Assembly (NCBI GenBank): GCA_036924085.1
Contig: JAVGWX010000007.1
Coordinates: 103,588,138-103,652,137, forward strand
From: Ariolimax columbianus
Taxonomy: Eukaryota; Mollusca; Gastropoda; Stylommatophora; Arionidae
Length of the DNA: 64,000 bases
Direction of reading: 5' to 3'
In this document: piece by piece, positions 11,040 to 24,229 of the stretch
Layout of the letters: every line of letters begins with the position of its first letter
Position numbering within the stretch: the stretch's first letter is position 1
Notes under the pieces: generated by a model
What the model was told of the DNA's origin: nothing
Seen by the model: only the letters and a program-made list of their open reading frames with translations
The model's database searches: none
Translations under genes and position numbers: made by a program

Positions 11040-11540
11040 AGCATAGCACGATTAGTGCCAAGTGACAGGAAGCATTAGTCCCAGTGTAACAGGAAGCATT
11101 AGTCCCAGTGTGACAGGAAGCATTAGTCCAAGTGTGACAGGAAGCATTAGTGCCAGTGTGACAGAAAGCATTAGTCTGAGTGTGACAGGAAGCATTAGTG
11201 CCAAGTCACAGGAAGCAGTAGTATTAGTGTGACAAGAAGCATTAGTCCCAGTTTGACAGGAAGCATAGCACGATTAGTGCCAGTGTGACCAGGAAGCATA
11301 GCACGATTAGTGCCAGTGTGACCAGGAAGCATAGCACGATTAGTGCCAGTTTGACAGGAAGCATAGCACGATTAGGGCCAGTGTGACAAGAAGGATTAGT
11401 CTTAGTGTGACGGGAAGCATTAGTCCCAGTGTGACCAGGAAGCATAGCACGATTAGTGCCAGTGTGACAGGAAGCATAGCACTGTTAGTCCCAGTGGGAC
11501 AGGAAGCATAGCACTATTAGTCCCAGTGTGACAGATCTAA
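11040..11540. repeat. 22- to 33-bp minisatellite of mixed units
   Basis: Two unit types alternate: gtgtgacaggaagcattagt and a longer one with gaagcatagcacgattagtg. Roughly 18 units. Confidence 0.85.
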
Positions 11541-12163
11541 CGATAATTTCTATCCTAATTCTAGGTCAAGGTACCATCTATTCTAACATGTGACAGGTCT
11601 AACGTTATTGTATCACTTTTATTTCTATCTTATTATCTTTCTTCCTTACCACTATCACTCCTTAACACACATTTTAATTAAACCACTAACAATTCTTTTA
11701 ACAACAGCAAAACAAAGAATGTTTGTTTCACAAACATCAAACACATCATATCAATGCACTAACCTCACAGATCGTATTATATTGTTCATCAATTATTAAC
11801 TCATTTTAATGTCTCTTAAGAAGTTTGTTATCAACATTTTTCTAACTGACTATGATTACTTCTAGAGGTTCGTGCAATTAGCACAGGACTTACTCTAGCA
11901 CTAAACTTTACCCAGGGTTCTAATCACGTGGTCGGAATCTACACATTGTTCTATTCACCGTCTATCCCTGTGCGTTGATATAATAATTTATATCTACAAT
12001 TTCTCAGTCCTCATCTATCTGTCCTTGCTCGTCTGATAGCCTTATGTTTCACCTCCCAGATTACACAACGTGGATGTCTACCGATACTTGTCTCGTCTCA
12101 ACTTAAGGCAGATGTCTTCTGAACCTCTTGTCTCGTCTTAGCGTAAGACATATGTCTACTGAG
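11541..12163. other. AT-rich spacer with a 41-bp duplication
   Basis: No gene seen. At about 12,085-12,163 two diverged units begin cttgtctcgtct. A third partial unit continues at 13,177 after the LINE, which therefore inserted within this small tandem repeat. Confidence 0.5.
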
Positions 12164-13176
12164 GGTGGGCATAAATAAGGAGTACTCTGAGTGGAGTGAA
12201 GTGAAAAGTGGAGTGCCACAGGGCTCGGTTTTGGGACCAATTTTGTTCTTGATATATATAAATGATTTGGACATTGATATGAGATCCATGATTGCAAAAT
12301 TTGCTGATGACACAAAACTATGCAGTAGTGTCTCATCTAAAGCGGAAGTGGATATATTGATGTCGGATTTAGATAAAATTCGAGAATGGTCTGTAAGCTG
12401 GCAAATGGAGTTTAATGTAGATAAATGTACAGTCATCCACATGGGTAGATCCAATATGGAACATAATTACAGAATGGGAGAAAACAATATTAGAAAGATA
12501 GATAAGGAAAGGGACCTAGGGGTTATAATAGATCATACAGGAAAGGTGAGTGAGCAAGTTAAGGTAGCAGTGAAAAAGGCAAATGCAATGTTAGGTATGA
12601 TAAAAAGAAATATTAAACATAGGAGCAAGGAAGTGATCGTCAAACTGTATAAAGCTTTAGTTAGACCTAGATTGGAGTACTGTTTACAGGTGTGGAGTCC
12701 TTATCATAGAGGGGACATAAACATGCTAGAAAGAATACAGAAAAGAGCGACAAAGATGATAGTGGGATTCCAGAATTACAGTTATGAGGAACGACTCAGA
12801 AAAACCGGCCTACAGTGTCTCAAAGAGAGAAGAATTCGTGGTGACTTAATACAGGTTTATAAGATGATCAGAGGAATCGATAAATTAGACTATAACAAGT
12901 TTTTTAAAAATACAGCCACCTACAATAACACGAGGGCATAGCTACAAGCTGACTAAAGAGAGGTCCAGGTTAGATATTAGTAAATATTTTTTTAGTCAGA
13001 GAGTGGTGTCTGCTTGGAATGCATTGCCAGGGGAGGTAGTGGAGGCAGGGACAGTTAATGCATTTAAGAATAAACTGGATGCGCATAGCTTTTAGAGCAA
13101 GGTGATGTAAATGTAACTGGTTGTATACAGACTCTGCAGGGTCTTCTAAACCAGTATAAAGACGTTAAGTTAAGTT
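12164..13176 (+). mobile_element. CR1/Jockey-type LINE, 3' fragment (copy 2)
   Basis: Same family as 1,187-2,572 and better preserved: a 258-codon stop-free stretch (12,165-12,941) covers the second half of the reverse transcriptase. Motifs are SGVPQGSVLGPILFLIYIND, FADDTKLC (FADD at 12,300-12,311), ERDLGVIIDHTGKV, LEYCLQVWSPYHRGD and RIQKRATKM. A frameshift near 12,900-12,940 separates it from the C-terminal SQRVVSAWNALPGEVVEAG, which ends at HSF stop. The element is 5' truncated at GINKEYSEW and ends in the same (TTAAG)n tail. Only the dinucleotide GA is clearly repeated at both edges, as the site is itself repetitive. Confidence 0.92.
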
Positions 13177-14150
13177 GAACCTCTTGTCTCGTCTAAACAT
13201 CAGGAAGTCGGTGACTGCAGCTGTTCTCGTGTGTATGACAGACGACAGTGGTTCTGTTACTGTGGTTGTCAGGATGAGGAAACACACAAGTCACGACGGG
13301 TCGTCCAAGAAAAATGACGAAAATGAAGTCGGGTCACGAGAGACTAGTGTTAGCGACGACGACTCCAACAGAACATCCCACACAAACATATTCTTACACG
13401 TGTGTGGTCTCTCGTTGCCTTTCAGTATTGGTCTGCTTCGGTGGTTTCTAATTCTATCTCTCTATTTTTGTCCCTCCCTGGCTAAGTTCTGTTGTTGTAT
13501 CTATCTACTTGCTCTAGTCTAATATGCTACCTACTAAACTGCACAGTTGAATACCCTTCTCTGCTGTTTCTGATCTGTCCCCCTGATCTGTCTCCCCCAG
13601 CTTATACGCTCTCTGATTTGATCAATGACTTCTCCTTTCCTCAGTTCATTTCCCTCAAACGTTATTTGAGCTGGCGTGTCCCAGAGAAGGGCTGCCTTGT
13701 TTTTCAAACTATTGGATGACCTAAAGGTCGTGGAACTCACAGTTCAAATCCTGGGAAAGAGAACCATTTTTAGAGGACAGCCAAAACTGAATTGTTTGAG
13801 AGTTGAGGACAATGCCCCATTCAATGAACTGAACATCTCGGGCAGGGTTCTCAAGTTATGTGTAGGTACCACGAACGGTATTTTCAGGGCTTTCCTGGTG
13901 TTGGCTCGTTGGACACTTGTAATTCTGTTACACCAGATCCAACACATCAGATCTCCTGATTAGCTCTCCAAAGCAAATAACAACAGAGGGAAGGAGTTAG
14001 ATCCCGAATCTCAAGACGGGTGTGAGTGTATCAGGAATAGAACTGAGAGGTCAGACTCGCAGAGAGCTCGTTAGCTGGCAGTGAGGTGATTGACAGGAGA
14101 ATTCAGGACATCGGTGACACTGAGAGGTATACTCAATTGTCTGCAGCTGA
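13177..14150. other. Spacer, no gene established
   Basis: A plus-strand frame (13,175-13,522) has a charged, serine-rich stretch (SKKNDENEVGS) but no domain. Two adjoining minus-strand frames (13,534-13,740 and 13,744-13,947) are separated by one stop and could be an old transposon protein. Nothing was recognised. Confidence 0.35.
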
Positions 14151-14815
14151 CACTGGTTGGCCGGTTGACTGGTTGACTGATTGACTGGTTAACTGGTTGA
14201 CTGGCTAGCTGGTTGACTGGTTAGTTAGTTGACTGGTTGGCTGGTTGACTGGTTGACCGACTGACTGGTTGGCCGGTTGACTGGTTGACTGATTGACTGG
14301 TTAACAGGTTGACTGGCTAGCTGGTTGATTGGTTGACCGACTGACTGGTTGGCTGGTTGACTGGTTGATTGGTTAACAGGTTGACTGGCTAGCTGGTTGA
14401 CTGGTTGACCGACTGACTGGTTAGCTGGTTGACTGGTTGACTGGTTGACCGACTGACTGGTTGACCGACTGACTGGTTGGCTGGTTGACTGGTTGACTGA
14501 TTGACTGGTTAACATGTTGACTGGCTAGCTGGTTGACTGGTTGACTAATTGACTGGTTGGCTGGCTGACTGGTTGACCGACTGACTTGTTGGCTGGTTGA
14601 CTAGTTGACTGGTTGACCGACTGACTTGTTGGCTGGTTGACTGATTGACCGACTGACTGGTTGGCTGGTTGACTGGTTGACCGACTGACTTATTGGCTGG
14701 TTGACTGGTTCGCTGGTTGACTGGTTGACCGACTGACTGGTTGGCTGGTTGACTGGTTGATCGACTGACTGGTTGGCCGACTGACTGGTTGGCTGGTTGA
14801 CTGGTTGACTGACCT
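14150..14815. repeat. 4/8-bp based minisatellite (gactggtt)
   Basis: Combinations of gactggtt, ggctggtt and gaccgact run for about 665 bases, with a longer block structure of roughly 60-120 bases. Minus-strand frames rich in Q, S, N and P are artefacts. Confidence 0.95.
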
Positions 14816-14949
14816 TAGTAAGTTTCTGTTCGCGAGTCAGTGTCTCTCGAGACATGTCGTAGGGTAGGTCCCGAGTGACTCTGATCTGTCAAGCTGTGTC
14901 CACATTCCGTTTAGCATCGACATGTCTCAGGGAAACCCAGACATGGAGA

Positions 14950-15060
14950 GAGAGAAAGCGAGAGAGAGAGAGAGAAAGAAAGAGAAAGGGAGGGAGAGAG
15001 ATAATGTGAGAGAGAGATACAAAGAGAGAGAAAAAGAGAGAGAAAGAGGGAGAGAAAGAC
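14950..15060. repeat. GA-rich microsatellite
   Basis: Imperfect (GA)n with agagagaaag words. Confidence 0.9.
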
Positions 15061-15174
15061 ATTGCCACACTGTCTCAGAAGCGAAGTAAGTCAGTGACTC
15101 AGTCTCAAAGGTACAACGATCAACAGTTACCAACTAAATAAAATATCAGTGGGACAACGATTAGCGAGGCATAC

Positions 15175-15425
15175 ACACAGGACACACACAGGACACACAC
15201 AAGACACACAGACGACACACACAGGACACACATAGGACACATACATACACATATAGAACACAGACAGGATACATACATACACAGACAGGACACAGACAAG
15301 GCACATACAAGACACAGACATGACACACACAGGACACTGCCATGACACACAGACATAAAACAGATAGGACACAAACACACATGACACACACAAGACACAG
15401 ACACACACACACACACACAGGACAC
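15175..15425. repeat. CA-rich imperfect repeat (gacacacacag)
   Basis: Degenerate units of about 11-20 bases. Cysteine/valine-rich minus-strand frames here are artefacts. Confidence 0.9.
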
Positions 15426-15439
15426 CCACAGTTTTTCTC

Positions 15440-16175
15440 TCGTCTGTCACTCGTCAGTCACTCACAGACAGGAAGGTCTTTCTCTCTCACTCCAGTCACT
15501 CACATACAAAAAGACGTTTATCTCTCGTCAGTCACCCACAGACATGAAAGCGTTTCTCTCTCGTCTGTCACTCGCAGACAAGAAGGTATTTCTCTCTCGT
15601 CTGTCACTCGCCGATATAAAGGCGTTTCTCTCTGTTCTGTCACTCACAGACAAGAAGGCGTTTAGCTCTCGTCTGTCACTCGTCTGCCACTCACAGACAA
15701 GAAGACATTTCTCTCTCGTCGTTCACTCACAGACAAGAAGACGTTTCTCTCTCGTCTGTCACTCACAGACAAGAAGATGTTTCTCTCTCGTCTGTCACTC
15801 ACAGACAAGAAGACATTTCTCTCTCGTCGTTCACTCACAGACAAGAAGACGTTTCTCTCTCGTCTGTCACTCACAGACAAGAAGATGTTTCTCTCTCGTC
15901 TGTCACTCACAGACAAGAAGACGTTTCTCTCTCGTCTGTCACTCACAGACGAGAAGACGTATCTCTCTCGTATGTCACTCACAGGCAAGAAGACGTTTCT
16001 CTATCGTCTGTCACTCACAGACAAGAAAACATTTCTCTCACGTATGTCACTCACAGACAAGAAGACGTTTCTCTCTCGTCTGTCACTCACATACAAGAAG
16101 ACGTTTCTCTCTCGTCAGTCACTCACAGACAGGTAGACATTTAGCTCTCGTCTGTCACTCGTCAGTCCCTCACAA
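15440..16175. repeat. 36-bp minisatellite, about 20 copies
   Basis: Unit ctctcgtctgtcactcacag followed by acaagaagacgtttct. As 36 is divisible by three, stop-free frames arise on both strands. Confidence 0.95.
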
Positions 16176-16720
16176 AGAAGAAGGCGCTTTATTCTCGGCT
16201 CTATCTAAGAACCATGTGGGTACGGTAAGTGCACACTGTTACTAGAAACCAATGCCGATCTATTTCATAAGAACTTACACGTGTACAGATCACAGCAAGT
16301 GGAACCATCTGTATGTAGTGTCAAATAGTCTGTGCTCACCACATATCTCGCACCGCGCTTCCTCTAGATGTTACAACGTTGAATTTGATGAACTTTTGGC
16401 AGTGACGGTCTGAAACAAAGGTTGTGGGTCTTGTTTGTGTCTTTGACATTTACCTAACTGGTTCTGGTAACGCTCAAAGATGACGGACAGCTTGGTTTGA
16501 CTAGTTTCATGCAACAAGAGGGAAATTGGCGCCATTTTTTCCTGGTTACAGGAACCTTACTCAGTTGGAGCAGACGGATACAGTTTGGTAAAAACAGCAG
16601 TGAGCTGATCTGCTGTAATGTTGGTTGGAGGAATACGGAATATCATGTTTCAGAATGGCTGGGGAGGAAGAGGTGGGGAGGGGGAAAAATAAGAGATAAA
16701 CTGAGAGTGATATATATCGA
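16176..16720. other. Unique spacer, no gene seen
   Basis: No motif or splice-flanked exon was recognised. Confidence 0.5.

Positions 16721-16761
<41 letters not shown>
16721..16761. repeat. (GA)n microsatellite
   Basis: About 20 perfect GA dinucleotides. Confidence 0.97.
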
Positions 16762-16764
<3 letters not shown>

Positions 16765-16899
16765 TGCATGGGGAATACGATAGTACCCGATTTGAGAAAA
16801 TGGTCTATAGTCAGGTATGACGATCTGTATTGCAACCAGAAAAGTTTATTGAAACGCATTTTCATACATTCTAACCAGTAGTCGGTCGGTTATAACTAT

Positions 16900-17360
16900 A
16901 TGGCGTCTTTAGCAATTCGTCTGTTTCATGTCATGTCTTTAGCAATTTGTCTGTTTCATGTCACGTCTTTAGCAATTTGTCTGTTTCATGTCACGTCTTT
17001 AGCAATTCGTCTGTTTCATGTCATGTCTTTAGCAATTTGTCTGTTTCATGTCACGTCTTTAGCAATTTGTCTGTTTCATGTCATGTCTTTAGCAATTTGT
17101 CTGTTTCATGTCACGTCTTTAGCAATTTGTCTGTTTCATGTCATGTCTTTAGCAATTTGTCTGTTTCATGTCATGTCTTTAGCAATTTGTCTGTTTCATG
17201 TCATGTCTTTAGCAATTCGTCTGTTTCATGTCACGTCTTTAGCAATTTGTCTGTTTCATGTCACGTCTTTAGCAATTTGTCTGTTTCATGTCATGTCTTT
17301 AGCCATTTTTGTCTGTTTCATGTCACGTCTTTAGCAATTTGTCTGTTTCATGTCACGGCT
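16900..17360. repeat. 30-bp minisatellite, about 15 copies
   Basis: Unit tttagcaatttgtctgtttc followed by atgtcatgtc. Variation is limited to C/T at two positions until the final unit, which has a two-base insertion. Confidence 0.97.
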
Positions 17361-17464
17361 GTAGTATTGAGTATGTTTCAATTGCTGATACCCATTTCGC
17401 TGGCCAGGCTGCTATAAGATAGTATGTTTTTAGGAGTACGACAGCACTTCTAAGACGTGAGGAA

Positions 17465-18075
17465 GAGCCTTGGTCTGCATTCTTCCCCTGATCTTGTCGT
17501 GAGGCAGTGTCCTGCTCTGCATTCTTCCCCTGGCGTGAAGTAGTTTCTTTGTCTGCATTCTTCACCTGATCTTGTCGTGAGGTAGTGTCCTGCTCTGCAT
17601 TCTTCACCTGGCGTGAAGTAGTTTCTTTGTCTGCATTCTTCCCCTGGCACGAACTAGTATCTTTGTCTGCATTCTTCACCTGGCGTGAAGTAGTTTCTTT
17701 GTCTGCATTCTTCACCTGGCGTGAAGTAGTTTTTTTGTCTGCATTCTTCACCTGGCGTGAAGTAGTTTCTTTATCTGCATTCTTTCCCTGGCGTGAATTA
17801 GTTTCTTTGTCTGCATTCTTCCCCTGGCACGAACTAGTATCTTTGTCTGCATTCTTCTCCTGGTGTGAAGTAGTATCTTTGTCTGCATTCTTCCCCTGGC
17901 GTGAAGTAGTATCTTTGTCTGCATTCTTCCCCTGGTGTGAAGTAGTATCTTTGTCTGCATTCTTCCCCTGGTGTGAAGTAGTATCTTTGTCTGCATTCTT
18001 CCCCTGGTGTGAAGTAGTATCTTTGTCTGCATTCTTCCCCTGGCGTGAAGTAGTGTCTTTGTCTGTATGCTTCCA
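17465..18075. repeat. 36-bp minisatellite, about 17 copies
   Basis: Unit gcattcttcccctggcgtga followed by agtagtatctttgtct. The left part includes longer variants with gatcttgtcgtgagg. Confidence 0.95.
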
Positions 18076-18555
18076 CTGGTAGTATCGTAATAGTATATAT
18101 AAAGTAAGATGGCCGCGCCTTCGTGGCTACGCTCTCGACTCGCTCCGGTCTTTGTGTCGAGTTTTCTGACGTTTGGTTGTTACTGTTCGGAATTAATATT
18201 TCGCAACTCCTTCACCAGATGGTATCAATGACTTTATTCTATGGAATTGATGTGCGTTCGATCAGTTATTCTGTTTGTTATGCTTTATTTCGCTGCATTT
18301 CCTGCCTGGCTCAAGCCGTAGGAGACCAGTCCATGACGGAGTTCAATGTTCCTCTTCATTGCACACAAAAATTCCGTCCAGGTTATTACTACCCACGCAC
18401 ATTTCAGCTCGGACTGAAACCGACTTCCGCCTGTTCGCGCCTCCCTCCACTGAATGTTACACGACACCTCTTCCAACTCGTATTCTCAGTAAAGCAAGGG
18501 TCACCCTGACCAACAGGTGGACACAGTCAGAAGCCTCGGAGATGGAACACGTGGA
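18076..18555. other. Unique spacer with TATA-like site and short ORF
   Basis: A TATA-like tatatataaag (18,094-18,104) lies just before aagatggccgcgcc. The ATG at 18,109 opens 40 codons (MAAPSWLRSRLAPVFVSSFL..., ending at 18,231) with a hydrophobic N-terminus. The TATA is too close to the ATG for a standard core promoter, so I do not call a gene. Confidence 0.2.
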
Positions 18556-18559
18556 AACA

Positions 18560-19615
18560 GAGAGCTCGACACGGACAGACACGGAGAGTTTGACACGGAC
18601 AGACACGGAGAGTTTGACACGGACAGACACGGAGAGCTTGACACGGACAGACACGGAGAGTTTGACACGGACAGACACGGAGAGCTTGACACGGACAGAC
18701 ACAGAGAGCTTGACACGGACAGACACGGAGAGCTTGACACGGACAGACACGGAGAGCTTGACACGGACAGACACGGAGAGTTTGACACGGACAGACACGG
18801 AGAGCTTGACACGGACAGACATGGAGAGCTTGATACGGACAGACACGGAGAGTTTGAAACGGACAGGCACGGACAGGCACGGGGAGTTTGACACGGACAG
18901 GCACGGGGAGTTTGACACGGACAGGCACGGGGAGTTTGACACGGACAGAAACGGGGAGTTTGACACGGACAGAAACGGGGAGTTTGACACGGACAGAAAC
19001 GGGGAGTTTGACACGCACAGAAACGGGGAGTTTGACACGGACAGGCACGGGGAGTTTGACACGGACAGGCACGGGGAGTTTGACACGGACAGGCACGGGG
19101 AGTTTGACACGGACAGAAACGGGGAGTTTGACACGGACAGAAACGGGGAGTTTGACACGGACAGAAACGGGGAGTTTTACACGGACAGACACGGGGAGTT
19201 TGACACCGACAGGCACCGGGAATTTGACACGGACAGGCACGGGGAGTTTGACACGGACAGGCACGGGGAGTTTGACACGGACAGAAACGGGGAGATTGAC
19301 ACGGACAGAAACGGGGAGTTTGACACGGACAGAAACGGGGAGTTTGACACGGACAGACACGGGGAGTTTGACACCGACAGGCACCGGGAATTTGACACGG
19401 ACAGGCACGGGGAGTTTGACATGGACAGGCACGGGGAGTTTGACACGGACAGAAACGGGGAGTTTGACACGGACAGGCACAGGGAGTTTGACACTGACAG
19501 AAACGGGGAGTTTGACACGGACAGAAACGGAAAGTTTGACACGGACAGACACGGGGAGTTTGACACGGGCAGACATGTAGATTTTAACAAAGACAGACAT
19601 GGAGAGTTTGACACA
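18560..19615. repeat. 24-bp minisatellite, about 44 copies
   Basis: Unit agtttgacacggacagacac followed by ggag or gggg. A unit subtype switch (ggagag to ggggag) occurs near 18,880, and a block with caccgacaggcaccgggaat recurs about 176 bases apart (19,204 and 19,372), showing larger-scale duplication. Open frames of up to 457 codons are artefacts of the 24-base period. Confidence 0.95.
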
Positions 19616-20030
19616 AACATTTCGTCTAACACACTCCTCGCGGCCTAATCCCAATCTGCGGAGTACTCGGTTCTACAGGGGGAGTCTATAGGGATTTGGG
19701 TTGATACGCTAGGCGTGAACACAGCCTCAGCAGTTGGACATTGGTAGTGGTCAATTGACTCAACGTGTCTTTGACGCCTACGCGAACATTATTATTTTTT
19801 TTTGCGTATGTGTGGATTGGTATGTGTATTATGCGGATTCATGTGTTGTGTGTGTCGGTGGCTGCTGTATATGTTTGTGTGTATCTGTTGGTATCTTTTG
19901 TGTGTTTGTTGATGTGTGTATTTTTCTGTGACGGTGTCTTACCGTCCTGATCACAGCACCACTCCGATCTCAATATCTGTCTTAACAGTGTCTTGTTATG
20001 GCAGATGACGAGTTGTGAGGTGATAGTAGC
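19616..20030. other. Unique spacer, no gene seen
   Basis: TG-rich toward the right (19,800-19,930). Otherwise unremarkable. Confidence 0.5.
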
Positions 20031-20770
20031 AGGTGCCTGGCCAAGTTCATGGGAGGTGTCTGGACACGTTTATGGGAGGTGCCTGGCCAAGTTCATGGGA
20101 GGTGTCTGGCCATGTTCATGGAAGGTGTCTGGCCATGTTCATGGGAGGTGTCTGGACAAGTTAATGGGAGGTGTCTGGCCAAGTTCATGGGAGGTGTCTG
20201 GCCATGTTCATGGGAGGTGTCTGGCCAAGTTCATGGGAGGTGTCTGGCCATGTTCATGGGAGGTGTCTGGCCATGTTCATGGGAGGTGTCTGGACAAGTT
20301 AATGGGAGGTGTCTGGCCAAGTTTATGTGAGGTGTCTGGCCATGTTCATGGGAGGTGTCTGGACAAGTTTATGGGAGGTGTCCGGCCATGTTCATGGGAG
20401 GTGTCTGGCCAAGTTTATGAGAGGTGCCTGGCCAAGTTCATGGGAGGTTTCTGGCCATTTTCATGGGAGGTGTCTGGCCAAGTTTATGGGAGGTGTCTGG
20501 CCATGTTCATGGGAGATGTCTGACCATGTTCATGGGAGGTGTCTGGCCAAGGTTATGGGAGGTGTCTGGCCATGTTCATGGGAGGTGTCTGGCCAAGTTT
20601 ATGGGAGGTGTCTGGCCAAGTTCATGGGAGGTGTCTGGCCAAGTTTATGGGAGGTGTCTGGCCAAGTGTATGGGAGGTATCTGGCCGAGTTTATGGGAGG
20701 TGTCTGGCGAAGTTCAAGATATAGAGGTGTCTGATCAAGTCCATGGGAGGTGTCTGGCCAAATTCATGAA
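20030..20770. repeat. 23-bp minisatellite, about 32 copies
   Basis: Unit ggtgtctggccaagttcatg followed by gga, with A/T and C/A variation in the ccaagttcatg part. Confidence 0.95.
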
Positions 20771-21305
20771 GTGAAAGATATTTATTATGGTTTATTTATC
20801 GGCTATATAGATGACGCCCGCGTCTCCGTTCCCCAACCTTATCCTCCCCCCGCTCCCCCAACCACACGAGACCACCTTACGAAAGTTAACATTTGTGTGG
20901 GATGTTGTCCACTAGAGTATGATGATGATTGTGGCAATCATTACGTCAATAATTCATGTTTGGTAATCATGATATTGATAAATGAAAACTGACAATGAAT
21001 CTCCCAGATTGAGAACGCCTATAGTTAACAATGTCAGGACACACAATAACACTTAAACAGATCCACCAACAACTAAATGTCCAACACAGAACCAGGTCAA
21101 ACTCTTCAGCTGTTTTATTACATTGTGCTGTGACTTTAAAACATGAGAAAAAACAGAATGCCAGTTCACATTATCGTCTGATCTCCCACAACCTCACTTT
21201 CAGTGTCTGCAACATCACCATCATCCCTGACACGTTGGCAGTGCGCATACAGTGACCTTGACGCGCAACGGAAAGTGCAAGCTAACAGAAGCTGTACGAC
21301 TTTCT
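20771..21305. other. Unique spacer, no gene seen
   Basis: On the minus strand aataaa-like words occur near 20,783-20,799. This could be a polyadenylation region, but no exon leads into it. Confidence 0.35.
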
Positions 21306-22240
21306 AACATGGCTAACATAATGTGCACTCAAAGTCTGTCACTAACATAATGTGCACTCAAAGTCTGTCACTAACATAATGTACACTCAAAGTCTGTCAC
21401 TAACATAATGTGCACTCAAAGTCTGTCACTAACATAATGTACACTCAAAGTCTGTCACTAACATAATGTGCACTCAAAGTCTGACACTAACATAATGTAC
21501 ACTCAAAGTCTGACACTAACATAATGTACACTCAAAGTCTGACACTAACATAATGTACATTCAAAGTCTGTCACTAACATAATGTACACTCAAAGTCTGT
21601 CACTAACATAATGTACACTCAAAGTCTGACAATAACATAATGTGCACTCAAAGTCTGACACTAACATAATGTGCACTCAAAGTCTGACACTAACATAATG
21701 TACACTCAAAGTCTGACACTAACATAATGTACACTCAAAGTCTGTCACTAACATAATGTACACTCAAAGTCTGACACTAACATAATGTGCACTCAAAGTC
21801 TGACACTAACATAATGTGCACTCAAAGTCTGACACTAACATAATGTACACTCAAAGTCTGTCACTGACATAATGTGCACTCAAAGTCTGACACTAACATA
21901 ATGTGCACTCAAAGTCTGACACTAACATAATGTGCACTCAAAGTCTGACACTAACATAATGTGCACTCAAAGTATGTCACGAACATAATGTGCACTCAAA
22001 ATCTGTCCCTAACATAATGTGCACTAAAAATATGTCCCTAACATTTTGTACACTCAAAGTCTGTCACTAACATAATGTGCACAACAAATCTATCCCTAAC
22101 ATATTGTGCACTCAAAGTCTGTCACTAACATAATGTGCACAAAAAATCTGTCCCTAACATATTGTGCACTCAAAGTCTGTCACTAACATATTGTGCACTC
22201 AAAATATCTCTCTAACATAATGTGCACTCAAAATCTGTCC
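21306..22240. repeat. 29-bp minisatellite, about 32 copies
   Basis: Unit cactaacataatgtgcactc followed by aaagtctgt. It degenerates toward the right end. Confidence 0.95.
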
Positions 22241-22349
22241 TAGACTGTGCCCTACATGTCTGTACTGTGAGGGGCTCCTATTATTCTGAAGTATCTCAAC
22301 AGAATTCATTTTGGACATTAGGGACTGAATATCCCAGAACAACCAATAA

Positions 22350-23400
22350 CCTTAACCATGCCTAGATTACAAGACCTTAACTATGCCAAGACTACAAGAC
22401 CTTAACCATGCCAAGATTACAAGACCTTAACTATGCCAAGATTACAAGACCTTAACCATGCCAAGATTACAAGACCTTAACCATGCCAAGACTACAAGAC
22501 CTTAACCATGACAAGACTACAAGACCTTAACTATGCCAAGATTACAAGACCTTAACCATGCCAAGATTACAAGACCTTAACCATGCCAAGATTTCAAGAC
22601 CTTAACCATGACAAGATTACAAGACCTTAACTATGACAAGATTACAAGACCTTAACCTTGACAAGATTACAAAACCTTAACTATGACAAGATTACAAGAC
22701 CTTAACCTTGACAAGATTACAAAACCTTAACTATGCCAAGACTACAAGACCTTAACCATGAGAAGACTACAAAACCTTAACTATGCCAAGACTACAAGAC
22801 CTTAACCATGAGAAGACTACAAGACCTTAACCATGCCAAGAGTACAAGACCTTCATCCTGACAAGATAACAAGACCTTTATTCTGACAAGATAACAAGAC
22901 CTTCATTCTGACAAGATAACAAGACCTTTATTCTGACAAGATAACAAGACCTTCATCCTAACAAGACCTTCATCCTGACAAGATAACAAGACCATCATCT
23001 TAACAAGACTTTCATCATGACAAGATAACAAGACCTTCATCCTAACAAGATAACAAGACCTTCATTCTGACAAGATAACAAGACCTTCATCCTAACAAGA
23101 CCTTCATCCTGAAAAGATAACAAGACCTTCATCCTGACAAGATAGCAAGACCTTCATCCTAACAAGATAACAAAATCTTCATCCTGACAAGATAACAAGA
23201 CCTTCATCCTGACAAGATAACAAACAAGACCTTCATTCTAACAAGACCTTCATCCTGACAAGATAACAAGACCTTCATCCTAACAAGACCTTCATCCTGA
23301 CAAGATAACAAGACCTTCATCCTAACAAGATAACAAGACCTTCATCCTGACAAGATAACAAGACCTTCATCCTGACAAGATAACAAGACCTTCCTCTGGT
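22350..23400. repeat. 25-bp minisatellite in two subfamilies
   Basis: The left part (to about 22,855) uses ccatgccaagattacaagac followed by cttaa. The right part uses gacaagataacaagaccttc followed by atcct, with some units shortened. Shared aagaccttaa/aagaccttca cores suggest one origin. Confidence 0.95.
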
Positions 23401-23750
23401 CATAATCACACGACGGTAATGAAATCAAAATACAAGACCCTTGTCAGATCCAGATTAGGTCACCTAACAAGAAACCCACTGACTATAGGCATGTATGGGG
23501 GCCAGTGCACACCAAGGACAATGAAAGATGTGCTCTAGTATGCATTAGAGAAGGTGAGAAGTTCGGCACATGCAGTAGAGGCCGTATGCTTCATATGGAA
23601 CGACAAATAGACAACAAGCATGGATGAAGATTATAAAGGCCTGCATGGCCATAACGAAAATGGCGGCTCAAGTCCAGTGTCACCAAACGTTTGCCCTATT
23701 TTTGTTAGTACAGGTGTCTTGTCGTAATCCCCGCCCTCTCTTACACACAT
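23401..23750. other. Unique spacer, no gene seen
   Basis: No supported coding sequence. Confidence 0.5.
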
Positions 23751-23960
23751 ACTCACACATACACACTCACACACGTACACACACACACTCATACACACAC
23801 TAACACATACACACTCACCCATACACACACTCATACACACACTCACACTTACACACTCACCTATACACACACACACACACACACTCTCTCTCACACACAC
23901 TCATGCAAACATACATACATGCATACATACATACACACATACATACACACATACATACAC
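23750..23960. repeat. CA/CATA-rich microsatellite
   Basis: Imperfect cacacactcacacatacaca, ending in (CATA)n at 23,910-23,958. Confidence 0.95.
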
Positions 23961-24229
23961 CAAACGAGCACAATAGATGGCCTTGACCAAATTAAGCGGT
24001 TAAATGTTAGTTCTGTGTTCACGTCAGCTCATCACGGCTTCCGATTACTGCTACACGCTGGTCTTCTGGCAGGTTTCCACACTCCAGTACTGCTATACGT
24101 TGGTCTTTTGGGGGGAATATTCAGACTGCGGTCAGTTCGTCTTTGTCATCGACTGGTTTAGTCACCACTACAATATCCTTCTGTCCGAGCACCTGTGGGG
24201 GTCATCAAAGATAGATTTAGTGTGGACTG
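23961..24229. other. Unique spacer, no gene seen
   Basis: A 36-base imperfect duplication (gctacacgctggtcttctgg / gctatacgttggtcttttgg) lies at 24,050-24,115. No gene was recognised. Confidence 0.45.

Noticed and set aside
13680..13790. tRNA-like B-box (cagttcaaatcctggg) as a tRNA gene
   Set aside because: No matching A-box, acceptor stem or cloverleaf could be drawn around it.
18275..19654. Long frames (up to 457 codons) reading as T/R/D/E-rich or V/S/P-rich repeat proteins
   Set aside because: Open in several frames on both strands of the same 24-bp array, which marks a low-complexity artefact.
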